Made by a program: the position numbers and the translations under genes. 64,000 nt of DNA, taken from NCBI GenBank assembly GCA_003151115.1, contig PLWS01000002.1, positions 186,001-250,000 on the forward strand, read 5' to 3'. The notes beneath the pieces were generated by a model. The model searched no databases, was not told the DNA's origin, and worked only from the letters and a program-made list of their open reading frames with translations. Of the stretch, positions 1 to 10,891 are shown in pieces. Every line of letters starts with the position of its first letter. Position 1 is the first letter of the stretch. The stretch comes from Vulcanimicrobiota bacterium (GTDB lineage Bacteria > Vulcanimicrobiota > Vulcanimicrobiia > Vulcanimicrobiales > Vulcanimicrobiaceae).

Positions 1-1379
<1,379 letters not shown>

Positions 1380-1383
1380 AACC

Positions 1384-2322
1384 TTGCGCGCCCTGGTAAC
1401 CGGCGCCGATGGGTTCGTCGGCAAATATCTTATCCGCGCGCTGCAAGAGCGCGGCATGGAAGTTGCGGCAGCCGGAGGGCCGTCATCGGCCGGCGAGCTA
1501 CGCATCGACGTTCTCGATATAGAAACGATCCGGCACGCGGTCGAAGTAGCGAAGCCTGACGTCATCTTTCATCTTGCCGGTCAGGCGTTCGTTCCACGCG
1601 CGGTAGAGCGGCCGCTGGAAGCTTTTGAGATCAACGCCATGGGGACGGTTCGCTTATTGGAGGTCGTGCGGACGACGCGTGCCGGCAATTTTCCGCGCAT
1701 CGTGCTGGCAGGCTCAGCCTCTGTCTACGGACGCGTATCGGAATCGAAAAATCCGCTGCACGAAGATTACCCGCTCGCGCCGGCCGATCCGTACGGCGCG
1801 AGCAAAGCCGCGGCGGCCTTTGCGGCCATGGCGTCGTGGTGTTCGTATAAGATTCCGGTCTTGATCGCGCGCTCGTTCAATCACGTCGGCCCGGGGCAGA
1901 GTGAAGATTTCGTCGTACCGTCGTTTGCGGCGCAACTGGCGCGAATCAAAGCCGGCGCGGAGAAGCCGGTCATGTACGTGGGTGACCTCACGACCGAACG
2001 CGACTTTCTGGACGTGCGCGACGTGGTCGAGGCCTATATCGCGCTCGCCGAAAACGGCGAGCCCGGTGAGACTTATAACGTCTGCAGCGGCGTGCCGATG
2101 CGGATCCAAGATATTCTGCGCCTGCTCATACAGATTGCGAACATACCGCTCGAAGTCCGCGAGGATCCGACGCGAATGCGCAAATCCGACGTGCGAACGT
2201 TTTACGGCGACAACGCGAAGCTGTGCGCGCTCGGCTGGGCGCCGAAAATTCCGCTGGGGCGGTCGCTTCGCGAGATATTCGATGACGCCGTTGCGCACCA
2301 ACTCGAAACCAGCGGAACGTGA
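1384..2322 (+). CDS. rmd: GDP-6-deoxy-4-keto-D-mannose reductase (NAD-dependent epimerase family)
   Basis: A 312-aa extended SDR enzyme with TGADGFVG at residues 6-13, GSASVYG and the YxxxK pair Y137/K141 (DPYGASK). It sits directly downstream of gmd, which makes the Gmd product the likely substrate. The expected reaction is reduction to GDP-D-rhamnose, as in Rmd. An epimerase-reductase making GDP-fucose is less likely because the protein is closer to the RmlD/Rmd type. The start is a TTG. The stop overlaps the GTG of the next gene by 4 nt (GTGA). Confidence 0.85.
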   Translation: MRALVTGADGFVGKYLIRALQERGMEVAAAGGPSSAGELRIDVLDIETIRHAVEVAKPDVIFHLAGQAFVPRAVERPLEAFEINAMGTVRLLEVVRTTRAGNFPRIVLAGSASVYGRVSESKNPLHEDYPLAPADPYGASKAAAAFAAMASWCSYKIPVLIARSFNHVGPGQSEDFVVPSFAAQLARIKAGAEKPVMYVGDLTTERDFLDVRDVVEAYIALAENGEPGETYNVCSGVPMRIQDILRLLIQIANIPLEVREDPTRMRKSDVRTFYGDNAKLCALGWAPKIPLGRSLREIFDDAVAHQLETSGT

Positions 2323-2906
2323 GCGACGAGCTCGAAGCGCTCGTCTTTAAGAATCGCGGAGCGGCGCTGGCCGTTCCCGCACTGCTGCTCCTGATCTTCG
2401 GAAAGCCCAACGTCTTCGGCGTGACCCTCGGTTTGCCGCTCGCCTTTGCGGGGGAGCTGCTTCGCATTTGGGCCGTCGGCTATTCGGGCACAACCACCCG
2501 TGGGAACGCGGTCACCGCACCGGAGCTCGTCACCTCCGGACCGTACGCATTTGTGCGCAATCCACTGTACGTCGGAAACTTCGTGACGGCGGCGGGTTTC
2601 GCGATCGCTTTCACAGGAGCGAACTCGGGCGCGGCCAAAATCGCGCTGATTGCGGGATGCCTGGGAGCGATGGCAACGGTGTATGCAATTATCATTCCAC
2701 ACGAAGAAAAGTTCTTGCGGGCGCGTTTCGGTGAGGCGTTCGTGCGCTATTGCGAAACCGTTCCGCCGATCGTGCCGCAACTGGAACCTACCGAGCTGCA
2801 GCAAGGCACGTGGAAGCCCGGCGTGATCGCGCAAGCGGAAACCAAGACGTTCATTACGTTCGGCGTTATGCTGGCCGCGCTCGCCGTGAAAGCGTTTTTG
2901 GTGTAG
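2319..2906 (+). CDS. Isoprenylcysteine/phospholipid methyltransferase-like membrane protein
   Basis: A 195-aa integral membrane protein with about four hydrophobic segments. It carries the ICMT/PEMT signature: GPYAFVRNPLYVG in the middle and IPHEEKFLRARFGEAFVRYC towards the end, which together form the SAM-binding region of this superfamily. The substrate cannot be told from sequence; lipids, small isoprenoids or quinones are all possible. It starts with a GTG that overlaps the rmd stop, so it is translationally coupled to the sugar-nucleotide genes and may modify a lipid carrier or glycan. That link is inference from position. Confidence 0.75.
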   Translation: MSDELEALVFKNRGAALAVPALLLLIFGKPNVFGVTLGLPLAFAGELLRIWAVGYSGTTTRGNAVTAPELVTSGPYAFVRNPLYVGNFVTAAGFAIAFTGANSGAAKIALIAGCLGAMATVYAIIIPHEEKFLRARFGEAFVRYCETVPPIVPQLEPTELQQGTWKPGVIAQAETKTFITFGVMLAALAVKAFLV

Positions 2907-2908
2907 CC

Positions 2909-3817
2909 ATGCCGCGCCGGCGGCTTACCCTCGCGCTGATTCTCGTCGCGATCGTCGCCGCGGTAGAGTTTTGGGGCGGCATTCGCGCCGGCAGCCTCGC
3001 GCTGCTCGCCGATGCCGTGCACGTGTGCATGGACGTCTTCGCGCTCGGGATCGCGCTCGCGGCGCTGGCCGGAGCGCAGCGGCCCGCTAACGTCCACAAA
3101 ACATTCGGATACGGGCGCTTGGAAGTGCTGGGCGCCCTTGCCAACGGCACGCTGCTGCTGGCGGCGACATTTTTTATCGTCTACGAAGCCGTTGGCCGAT
3201 TTTCAATCGCCTATCATGCCCAAGGCGGGCTGATGAGCGCGGTCGCGGCTTTCGGCTTGGTCGTCAATGCCGGCGTGGCGCTGCTGCTCGTGCGCGATCG
3301 CCATGCAAACTTGAACGTGCAGGCGGCGATCTTTCACGTCGCCGGCGATGCGCTGGGGGCGTTCGCCGTCATCGCGGGCGGCATAGCGATTGTCGCGACC
3401 GGAATGACGTGGATCGATCCCGCGCTCTCGCTCTTCGTCGCAGCGATCATCGTTGTAGGAGTGCTGCGCGTTTTGCGCGACGCGACCGACGTGCTGCTCG
3501 AATCCACGCCGCGCGGTATGACCCTCGACGAGGTGCTCGCGTCGCTGGCGCCGCTGGCCGGCATAGTGGCAGTGCACGATCTCCACGTTTGGACGATCGG
3601 ATCGGGCGATCGCGCGCTTTCCGCGCACGTGCTGGTCGACGACCGCCGCGTTAGCGAAGCGACGGCGATCGCGCGCGAGATCGACGCGCTGGTTCGCGCC
3701 CGGTTCGGCATCACCCACGTTACGCTGCAGTTCGAGTGCGAAAGCTGCGCACCCGACGAACGCATCGTCTGCACGCAGCCGCGAGGGACGCCTTCGGAGC
3801 CTGCGCGAATCCGGTAA
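2909..3817 (+). CDS. Cation diffusion facilitator (CDF) family transporter
   Basis: A 302-aa inner-membrane transporter exporting divalent metals such as Zn, Co or Cd by proton antiport. TM2 carries LADAVHVCMD (HxxxD metal site) and TM5 carries HVAGDALG. A cytoplasmic ferredoxin-like domain with HDLHVWTIGSG follows the last helix. A CxxC pair near residues 277-280 (CESCAPDE) close to the end could bind metal. The ATG at 2909 is 3 nt after the upstream stop. The same frame stays open upstream to 2750, but that part overlaps the methyltransferase and lacks membrane character. Confidence 0.9.
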   Translation: MPRRRLTLALILVAIVAAVEFWGGIRAGSLALLADAVHVCMDVFALGIALAALAGAQRPANVHKTFGYGRLEVLGALANGTLLLAATFFIVYEAVGRFSIAYHAQGGLMSAVAAFGLVVNAGVALLLVRDRHANLNVQAAIFHVAGDALGAFAVIAGGIAIVATGMTWIDPALSLFVAAIIVVGVLRVLRDATDVLLESTPRGMTLDEVLASLAPLAGIVAVHDLHVWTIGSGDRALSAHVLVDDRRVSEATAIAREIDALVRARFGITHVTLQFECESCAPDERIVCTQPRGTPSEPARIR

Positions 3818-3819
3818 GC

Positions 3820-5163
3820 ATGAACTCCAAAGCAGTTGTCCTGGGCCTCGCACGCACGCCGTTTGGCCGTTTGAGCGGTTCGCTCGCTTCCCTTGAAGCC
3901 ACTACGCTCGGCGCGGCCGCGCTCGTCGCTGCGATCGAACGCTCGGGAATCGATCCGGCCGACGTCGAGCACGTCATCTTCGGACACGTGCTGCAGGCCG
4001 GCGCCGGACAAAATCCGGCGCGGCAAGTCGGCTTCAAAAGCGGCTTGGCAAAAACCGTGACCGCCGAGACGGTCAATAAAGTTTGCGCGTCGGGACTGCT
4101 GGCTGCCGTCAACGCGGCGCGCCTCGTCAACGAAGGCAGCAACGCCGTGGTTGCAGCCGGCGGTATGGAGTCGATGTCGAACGCGCCCTACCTTTTAAAG
4201 GATGCGCGCGGCGGATACCGTTTCGGCGACGGGCGCCTGATCGACGCGATGATCCACGACGGGCTCTGGGATTACTATTTTCCGATGACGATGGCCGCGC
4301 AGGGCGCCAAGGTCGCAAACGAACTCGGCGTTTCGCGCGAAGAACAGGATCGCTTTGCGTACGAAAGCCACCGTCGCGCCGTGCAGGCGCAAGAAAGCGG
4401 CGCACTGGCGGCCGAGATCGTTCCGCTGCGCGTCGCAACCAAAGCCAAAGGCAAGATCGTCGTCGACAAACTTCCCGAGCCGGCGCGCGCGCGCGTTCCG
4501 GTTGCCGCGGGCTCGTCGAACGGTGCCGCAGATGCGGTGTGGGAGCACCAACCTTCTAAAGAGTTCACGCTGAACTACGGCGAGTGGGCGCCGTTCGTGA
4601 CCGGCGACATTCCGAACACGCTCGTCGATCGCGACGAAGCCGTTCGGACCGATGCGAGCATCGAAGCGATGGCCAAACTGAAGCCGCTCGATAAGGACGG
4701 GACGGTGACGGCCGGGAACGCGCCGGGTGTGAACGACGGCGCTGCGGCTCTGATTCTCGCGAGCGGCGATTATGCGCGCGCGAACCGGCGCGACGTGCTG
4801 GCTGAGATTTTGGATCACGCGACGGTTGCGTGGGACTCGCCATACATTGCGCTGACGCCCGCGATGGCTGCGCAAAAGTTGCTGGCGAAAACCGGATTGC
4901 GCAAAGAACAGATCGACGTGTGGGAGATCAACGAAGCGTTTTCGGCGGTCGCGCTCGTTTCGGCAAGGCGGTTGGGCATCGATCCTGAGAAAATCAACAT
5001 GCTCGGCGGAGCCGTCGCGATGGGCCACCCGATTGGCGCTTCCGGTGCACGGCTGATCAGCACCGTCATCAATCAGCTCCGCGCGCGCGGCGGCGGGTAC
5101 GGGATAGCGGCAATCTGCAGCGGCGGCGGCCAAGGCGACGCGGTCTTAATAAAAGCGGGCTAG
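3820..5163 (+). CDS. Acetyl-CoA acetyltransferase (thiolase)
   Basis: Condenses two acetyl-CoA or cleaves acetoacetyl-CoA. All catalytic motifs are present: nucleophile C89 in NKVCASG, WEINEAFS, H403 in GHPIGASGAR and C433 in CSGGGQG. At 447 aa it is about 50 residues longer than a typical thiolase. The surplus lies in the middle (about residues 208-290), where a longer segment containing EHQPSKEFTLNYGEWAPF replaces the short loop before ALAKLKP-like sequence. The ATG lies 2 nt after the CDF stop. Catabolic (lysine or butyrate-type) and polyhydroxyalkanoate roles are both possible. Confidence 0.92.
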   Translation: MNSKAVVLGLARTPFGRLSGSLASLEATTLGAAALVAAIERSGIDPADVEHVIFGHVLQAGAGQNPARQVGFKSGLAKTVTAETVNKVCASGLLAAVNAARLVNEGSNAVVAAGGMESMSNAPYLLKDARGGYRFGDGRLIDAMIHDGLWDYYFPMTMAAQGAKVANELGVSREEQDRFAYESHRRAVQAQESGALAAEIVPLRVATKAKGKIVVDKLPEPARARVPVAAGSSNGAADAVWEHQPSKEFTLNYGEWAPFVTGDIPNTLVDRDEAVRTDASIEAMAKLKPLDKDGTVTAGNAPGVNDGAAALILASGDYARANRRDVLAEILDHATVAWDSPYIALTPAMAAQKLLAKTGLRKEQIDVWEINEAFSAVALVSARRLGIDPEKINMLGGAVAMGHPIGASGARLISTVINQLRARGGGYGIAAICSGGGQGDAVLIKAG

Positions 5164-5179
5164 CGTCCGATAAGGAATC

Positions 5180-7003
5180 GTGACGTTTCGAGCGCCGCGC
5201 GTTCTTTGGGTTGCCGTTCTAGCCGTAGCCGCCGGATGCTCCGGCCGGGGCATCGTCCCGCGGCAAACCATGCAGCCGCCGACGCCGCAGTCCGTTTCGC
5301 CCGCACGTATTCCTCCCGCCCCTATGGCGAAGACGGCGATATTGCCGTCGAGTGCGATGCGCTCACCGATTACGACTCTGAGCGCCATTCAGGGCTTGAA
5401 TTGGACGCAGATCCCCGGCGCGGCGTCCGCAATTGCCGCCAGTCCGGACGGTTCGCTCTGGGCACTGTCGACGGGGCCAAGCGGCCCCGACAAATACATT
5501 TGGCATTACGCGAACGGATCGTGGACGAACATCACCGGTTTGGCGCAGTACATTACCGTCGCGCCCAACGGCACGCTCTACGCGGTCAATTCCGGCGGCG
5601 GAACGTTTTCGTATAACGGCACGAGTTGGACGGCGCTCGGTGGCGGCGCCGCCGGCATCACCGCGGCGCCCGACAACTCGATTTACGTTCTTTCCAACGG
5701 TGGCCCGCCGGGCACCGATCAGGCGATCTGGCATAACGTCAACGGAACGTGGACGCAAGTCCCCGGCTCTGGCGTAACGATCGCCGCTTCGTGGGATACC
5801 GCCGGTCCATTTGCGCAGAGCATCGGCACGATCCGTTCGGGCGGCCTGTACATTCTGAACTCGGCGGGCACGATTTACTACGAAAACTCCGACGCAAGTT
5901 TCGCGCAACTCCCAGGCGCCGCTTCGGCGATCGCGCCGACGACGACGCTGCACGGCACTTTTGTCTTGGGCTCGCCGGTCGATCCGAACGGCAATTACAT
6001 TTATTATTACGATTTGAACGCGTCGCAGTGGTATGCGCAGCCAGGCGCGGGCGTGGCGATCGCAACAAACGACATCAACCTCTACGCGGTGGCTTCGACG
6101 GGCGCACTCTACTTCACGCCCGTGCACGTCGTGCCTCAGACGCTCTACGTCCCGAACTACACGAGCAGCAACGCCGCATCGATAGCGCAGTGGCCGACCA
6201 ATGCGAACGGCAATACCGCTCCGACTTCGCAGATTACGGGTGCCGCAACGCTGCTGATCGGACCGACCGCCGTCACGCGCGATACGAGCGGTAACATCTA
6301 CGTCGCCGATTTCGATGCGGGCGCGGTCGATGTGTTCGCGGCGGGCGCGAGTGGAAACGTGGCGCCGGTCCATCAGATCAAAGGCGCGCTTACCGGAATC
6401 AGTGGCCCCGAAGGCATCGGCGTCGATTCGGGCGGCAACATCTACGTTTCGAACCGCACCACAAACAGCGTCACGATTTACGCTGCAGGCTCCGACGGCA
6501 ACGTCGCGCCTGCGCGCGTTATCAGCGGAGCCGCGACGCTGCTTTCGTCTCCACAACAGATCGTGGTGAACTCGGGTGGGGATTTCTATATTTCAAACAG
6601 CGCGAACGCATCGATCGAATATTTCAGTGGGGCCGCGAACGGGAACGTCGCCCCGGTGCGGATCATTTCCGGCTCGAACACCCAACTGACGCACACCTTC
6701 GGCATGGCGGTCGATTCGGCGGGACTGATCTACGCGCTCAACGGTACGGCGATCACGATCTATCCGGCAGGCTCCGACGGAAACGTCGCTCCGGCCCGCA
6801 CGATTTCGGGCTCCAACACGGGGCTGACCGGAAACGAAGGCATGGCAGTCGACAACTCCGGCAACATGTACGTCACCGAGTGCACCGCGCCGAATTCCGT
6901 GCTCATTTTTTCCGCCACGGCCAACGGCAACATCGCCCCGAGTCAAACGATCGCGGGCTCCTCGACGGGACTGAATTGCCCGCTGAAACCGGCCGTGTTC
7001 TAG
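5180..7003 (+). CDS. Secreted lipoprotein with tectonin-like and NHL-like propeller repeats
   Basis: 607 aa. The N-terminus is a lipoprotein signal (VAVLAVAAGC, lipobox Cys at residue 20) followed by a Pro/Ser-rich linker. Residues ~75-320 hold repeated W-x-P-G-A-x-x-I-A and DGSLWALS/NGTLYAVN units, like tectonin or propeller blades. Residues ~325-600 hold about five NHL/SMP-30-like repeats, each with GNIYVAD or GNIYVSN followed by a GNVAP motif. No catalytic residues were recognised, so it is probably a cell-surface binding or scaffold protein. The first ~320 residues are closely paralogous to the next gene, so a tandem duplication is likely. Confidence 0.75.
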   Translation: MTFRAPRVLWVAVLAVAAGCSGRGIVPRQTMQPPTPQSVSPARIPPAPMAKTAILPSSAMRSPITTLSAIQGLNWTQIPGAASAIAASPDGSLWALSTGPSGPDKYIWHYANGSWTNITGLAQYITVAPNGTLYAVNSGGGTFSYNGTSWTALGGGAAGITAAPDNSIYVLSNGGPPGTDQAIWHNVNGTWTQVPGSGVTIAASWDTAGPFAQSIGTIRSGGLYILNSAGTIYYENSDASFAQLPGAASAIAPTTTLHGTFVLGSPVDPNGNYIYYYDLNASQWYAQPGAGVAIATNDINLYAVASTGALYFTPVHVVPQTLYVPNYTSSNAASIAQWPTNANGNTAPTSQITGAATLLIGPTAVTRDTSGNIYVADFDAGAVDVFAAGASGNVAPVHQIKGALTGISGPEGIGVDSGGNIYVSNRTTNSVTIYAAGSDGNVAPARVISGAATLLSSPQQIVVNSGGDFYISNSANASIEYFSGAANGNVAPVRIISGSNTQLTHTFGMAVDSAGLIYALNGTAITIYPAGSDGNVAPARTISGSNTGLTGNEGMAVDNSGNMYVTECTAPNSVLIFSATANGNIAPSQTIAGSSTGLNCPLKPAVF

Positions 7004-7057
7004 GCGAGCCGCCGGGCGGCATCGAAGCATTCCAGCCTCTTGCCGAGGAGTACCGCC

Positions 7058-9715
7058 ATGGTCAAGCGTCTGAACCGGGTATTCGCGCCGATCTTCTTTG
7101 CACTTTTTGCCACGGCATGCTCGTCGCACGGAGCCGGCGGAATGCCGCCGCTGCCTGGCGCGATGACGACGATGCCCCAATCGGTCTCACCCGGTTCGAT
7201 CGTCCCGCCGCCGATGGCGCAGACCGCGATCTTGCCGCCCAGTGCGATGCAGTCGCCGGCAGATGCCGGCGTCAAGCCAATGAGCGCGATCCAAGGCGTT
7301 AGCTATTCGCAGGTCCCGGGCTCTGCGCTCGTTGCGTCGGCTGCGGTTGACGGATCGTTGTGGGTGCTTTCGAACGGGCCGGCCGGCGCCGACAAGAACA
7401 TCTGGCATTACGCCAACGGGGCGTGGACGAACATCAGCGGATTGGCCAACCACATCAGCGCCGCGCCCGACGGCTCGCTCTACGCGAGCAATTCTGTCGG
7501 CGGCGCATATCATTATGTCAACGGAACGTGGACGGCGTTAGGCGGCGGCGTGAGCGACATCGCGGCGGCTTCCGACAACTCGCTCTACGTCCTCTCCAAC
7601 GGCGCGGCCGCGGGCAACGACCAAGCGATTTGGCATTACACGACCTCGTGGACGCAAATTCCCGGCTCGGGCGTGCACATTTCCGCATCGTTCGACGTCG
7701 GAGCGCACGAAGTTCCGGGCGGAACGATCTATCCGGGCGGAATTTACATCGTCAATTCCGGCGGTGGAATTTATTACACGCAAGGCAACGGCAACTACGT
7801 GCAATTCCCCGGCGTGGCCGCGCAGATCGCGCCTTCTGTGGGCGGCATCTTCGCGCTCGGCTATCCGACCAGCGGATCCGGCACGGCGATCTATTACTAC
7901 GACCTCGATAACCCGGGCTGGATTCAAACCGGCGGCGCGGGAGTCTCCATGTCGGCCAGCGCGACGCAGCTCTACGTGATTTCGTCCTCGAGCGCGATCT
8001 TCACGACGTCCCTGCTGCCCGCAGCCGTGCCGGCGGGATACATGCGCCAGCTCTCGGCGCTCAAAGTCACCGACACGCTCGGCACGAACATGTCGAGCAT
8101 TCTGGGCGTCGCGATCTCCGAAGCGGCCGATCAAACGCAGAACGGCATAAACGGAACGATGAGCTTAGGATCGCTCACGATTGGATCGGGCACGACGGCG
8201 CAGTCGATCCAAGCCCAAAGCGTCTCGACGCAGGAGCAGCACGTTGCCGTGGAGGGCGGAGGCGAACACCGCGCCGCCAACGACGGGCCGGATACGGAAT
8301 TCCAAACCGAGCAATTGCGGCGCCGGTTGCCGCCCGCGTCATCGGGCCCGGCTATTCGTCCGCAGACCAGCACGATCGGTACGAACCCGACCGTCGGAGC
8401 AACTGCCAATATTTGGGTCGCGAAATTTGCCATCGGATCGAGCAGCGTCACATACATTCAAGTTCCATCGACGCTGGAGTTCCAAGGCGCGCACGGGAAC
8501 GTGTGGATCGACAATTCCCTACTCAGCGGAACAAGCGCCTCACCCTCGTTCCAAGGCGGGTCGCTGGCGACGACGGTCGCGCAGATCGGCGCAGATTTGG
8601 AAAATGCCTTTACGTCGGATACCACGCACTTCGCTTCGTTCGATTACTCCAACAGCGCGCCCGGCGTCACGCTGCAGTATGAGGCCTACGATTCCAGCGG
8701 TAACGACTTGCATCACAGCGACAACCAGTACATTTTTGAACCCACCGACAAGCGCATAAACTTGGAAGTTCTCAATTCGGCAAACTTGGGCAGCGGCGTC
8801 GGAGGCTATTTCTCGAGCATCAACTACACGCCGCAAGAGATTTGGAACTACTTCATCCAAAACGGCGGAAACACACCCATGTCGAACGAGGCGCCGTTCA
8901 TCTATTGCGGCTGGTTCGAGTCATCGGGCGCGACCTACGAATTGCAGGAAGATCTCGTGCGCGGCACGGGTCACGAGCTGCAGCACCTGATCAATTTCGT
9001 CAACCACTCGATCTTGCCGACGGCAGCGAGCACCTATCCGTTTAGCGGATTTGAGGATACGTTCATCAACGAAGGCCTCTCGATGCTCGCGCAAGATCTC
9101 GCGGTCAATACGCTGCATCCCACGCAAGCATTCGACGTGGCCGATGCGATGTCGCACGCGCAGCAGTATCTCTCGTCACCGCAGAACTACAGCGTCTCGG
9201 GTTTCATCGGCATCGATCCGGCCAGTTGGGGCGGCAATGGTTCGACCCCGAAATACAACTGCGGCGGCGGCTGTTACGGATCGGCCTATCTCTTCGAGCG
9301 CTACATGCGCGACCGTTTTAGCGGCGACACGTATACGCAAGGTATGGAGACCAGCCAGCAAACGGGTTTTGCAAACCTGCAGGCCAACGGCGGCAACGAG
9401 CCCGCCGGCGCGCTGATGGGTGATTTCGCGGTCGCAATCGCGACGAACTCACAACAAATCACGCCGCCCAATTCCCAGTTGAATCTGGGCACGTTCAACA
9501 CCCGCGCGACCTACACGGATCAGTTTGCACACACTCGCACGCTCACCGGCGTGACGTCGGCGATAACCCTGGCCGTAAACGGCTCAACGAGCTTCAGCCC
9601 GCCGCTCGGCGGATTCGGCTTCTTCGGATTGGCGCCAAACAATGGTGCGCGGGTCTCCGTCGTCGACAACGGTACGGGAACGTTCTCGCTCTTCGGAGGG
9701 CTTGCGCAGCACTAG
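7058..9715 (+). CDS. Secreted lipoprotein: propeller domain fused to M30-like zinc metallopeptidase
   Basis: 885 aa. GAGGAG at 7045-7050 precedes the ATG by 7 nt; an upstream in-frame TTG (7040) is less likely. The signal ends in a lipobox (FALFATAC). Residues ~70-320 repeat the propeller of the upstream paralogue. After a low-complexity linker (~380-450) comes a peptidase domain with HELQH at 639-643 and FINEGLSML about 30 residues later, the zinc-ligand pattern of hyicolysin-type (M30) gluzincins. It probably degrades extracellular protein. The stop overlaps the convergent glycosyltransferase by 3 nt. Confidence 0.8.
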   Translation: MVKRLNRVFAPIFFALFATACSSHGAGGMPPLPGAMTTMPQSVSPGSIVPPPMAQTAILPPSAMQSPADAGVKPMSAIQGVSYSQVPGSALVASAAVDGSLWVLSNGPAGADKNIWHYANGAWTNISGLANHISAAPDGSLYASNSVGGAYHYVNGTWTALGGGVSDIAAASDNSLYVLSNGAAAGNDQAIWHYTTSWTQIPGSGVHISASFDVGAHEVPGGTIYPGGIYIVNSGGGIYYTQGNGNYVQFPGVAAQIAPSVGGIFALGYPTSGSGTAIYYYDLDNPGWIQTGGAGVSMSASATQLYVISSSSAIFTTSLLPAAVPAGYMRQLSALKVTDTLGTNMSSILGVAISEAADQTQNGINGTMSLGSLTIGSGTTAQSIQAQSVSTQEQHVAVEGGGEHRAANDGPDTEFQTEQLRRRLPPASSGPAIRPQTSTIGTNPTVGATANIWVAKFAIGSSSVTYIQVPSTLEFQGAHGNVWIDNSLLSGTSASPSFQGGSLATTVAQIGADLENAFTSDTTHFASFDYSNSAPGVTLQYEAYDSSGNDLHHSDNQYIFEPTDKRINLEVLNSANLGSGVGGYFSSINYTPQEIWNYFIQNGGNTPMSNEAPFIYCGWFESSGATYELQEDLVRGTGHELQHLINFVNHSILPTAASTYPFSGFEDTFINEGLSMLAQDLAVNTLHPTQAFDVADAMSHAQQYLSSPQNYSVSGFIGIDPASWGGNGSTPKYNCGGGCYGSAYLFERYMRDRFSGDTYTQGMETSQQTGFANLQANGGNEPAGALMGDFAVAIATNSQQITPPNSQLNLGTFNTRATYTDQFAHTRTLTGVTSAITLAVNGSTSFSPPLGGFGFFGLAPNNGARVSVVDNGTGTFSLFGGLAQH

Positions 9716-10839
9716 GCTTTCTGTGCGGAGCCGGTGACGCGCGCGTACATTGCCTCGTACGCCGCGACGACGCGCGTTGCGTGAAACGACGCGCCGTACC
9801 GGATGCGGTCGGCATCGCGCCCATCGGGACCGTGCGACAAGCGTGCGCGCAACCCGTCGCAGATCGCTTCGGGGCGTCCGGCCGGAACCACCAGCGCGCC
9901 GGGCGCGCGGCCGAACGTGCTCGCGCCGCCGATGCCTTCGGTCAGCAAGATCGGAGAGCCGCAGCAGAGCGCCTCTGCGAGTACGAGGCCCCAGCCCTCC
10001 CGTCGATCCGAGGACGGCAGCACCGTGACGGTTGCGGTCGAGTACAGCCGGTGCAGCTCTTCGTCCCCGACCCTGCCGAGAAAAACGATCCGTTTGCCCA
10101 GCCCTGCGTCCGCGGCGGACCGTTCGAAGCGCGGCCGGAGATTTCCATCGCCGACCACCGTGAGATGCCAAAGCCGTTCGGGCGCTTCGTTCGCGAGCAT
10201 CGCGCAGGCGCTCAGCAACAGATCGAAACGCTTGTAACTCTGAACGGTGTCGAGGCCGCCGGCGAACAGAAAATGATCTGTCTCTCGCCGCACGCCGGGG
10301 AACGGCCCTGCGGCGAAAATTCCCGCAACCGTGGACGGAATGACCGCGATGCGATCCGCGCTGACGTTTTTTCCAGCGAGCCACGATTTCCAATAATCGC
10401 TCGTCACGGCGATACCGGCCCAATCACCGCGCCTCAGGCGGCGGACATTGAGCCACTGAATCGCGCGCGCCGGAACCGATGCGCCGAGCTGCGCGTGAAA
10501 GAGGGTGAAGTACGGCGCGCCGTAGCGGCCCGGCGCGGGCATGAACGTGTCGGCGAGACTGGGCGCGCTCGTTTGTATGACGTCCGGCCGGAAGCGCGCG
10601 ACCTCTTCGTCCAACAGGGAGCGCGGAAAGAGTGGCGCTCCTCGAATCGTGCGCAGCGGCAAATAGCGGATCTCCAAACGCGGCGCGGGGTTGAAGATGC
10701 CGCGGCAATCCCCGATTTCATGCGTGAGGACCAGAACGTCATTCCCGGCGGCGGCCAGACCCTCCGCCAACTCCGTCGTCCATCGCGGACCGCCGCCTTG
10801 TGCAGGCCTGAAGGATTGCGCCAGCATCAGGACGCGCAC
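9712..10839 (-). CDS. Glycosyltransferase family 4 (GT-B)
   Basis: A GT-B glycosyltransferase of ~375 aa. The N-terminal half starts VLMLAQSFRPAQGGG, with the Gly-rich loop of family 4. The C-terminal half has LFAGGLDTVQSYKRFDLL, LTVVGDGNLRPRFE and the retaining-enzyme signature EGWGLVLAEALCCGSPIL. The GTG at 10839 is chosen because it begins just before the first beta strand. The longer form, to 10911, would run into the divergent methyltransferase and adds only a basic tail. It probably adds a sugar in the surface-glycan pathway. Donor and acceptor are unknown. Confidence 0.85.
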   Translation of the reverse strand: MRVLMLAQSFRPAQGGGPRWTTELAEGLAAAGNDVLVLTHEIGDCRGIFNPAPRLEIRYLPLRTIRGAPLFPRSLLDEEVARFRPDVIQTSAPSLADTFMPAPGRYGAPYFTLFHAQLGASVPARAIQWLNVRRLRRGDWAGIAVTSDYWKSWLAGKNVSADRIAVIPSTVAGIFAAGPFPGVRRETDHFLFAGGLDTVQSYKRFDLLLSACAMLANEAPERLWHLTVVGDGNLRPRFERSAADAGLGKRIVFLGRVGDEELHRLYSTATVTVLPSSDRREGWGLVLAEALCCGSPILLTEGIGGASTFGRAPGALVVPAGRPEAICDGLRARLSHGPDGRDADRIRYGASFHATRVVAAYEAMYARVTGSAQKA

Positions 10840-10891
10840 GTCAGTTCCGATCCGAGGCTTGCGGCGTTTGCGAACGGAAGGGGACGTTGAC

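Noticed and set aside
2750-2908. N-terminal extension of the CDF transporter
   Set aside because: It overlaps the methyltransferase gene, is Arg/Ala-rich and would displace the first membrane helix from the N-terminus.
4195-5133. 312-aa minus-strand frame over the thiolase
   Set aside because: Long antisense frames are common in this GC-rich DNA. The composition is Arg/Asn/Val-rich with no motif, while the plus strand has a full set of thiolase motifs.
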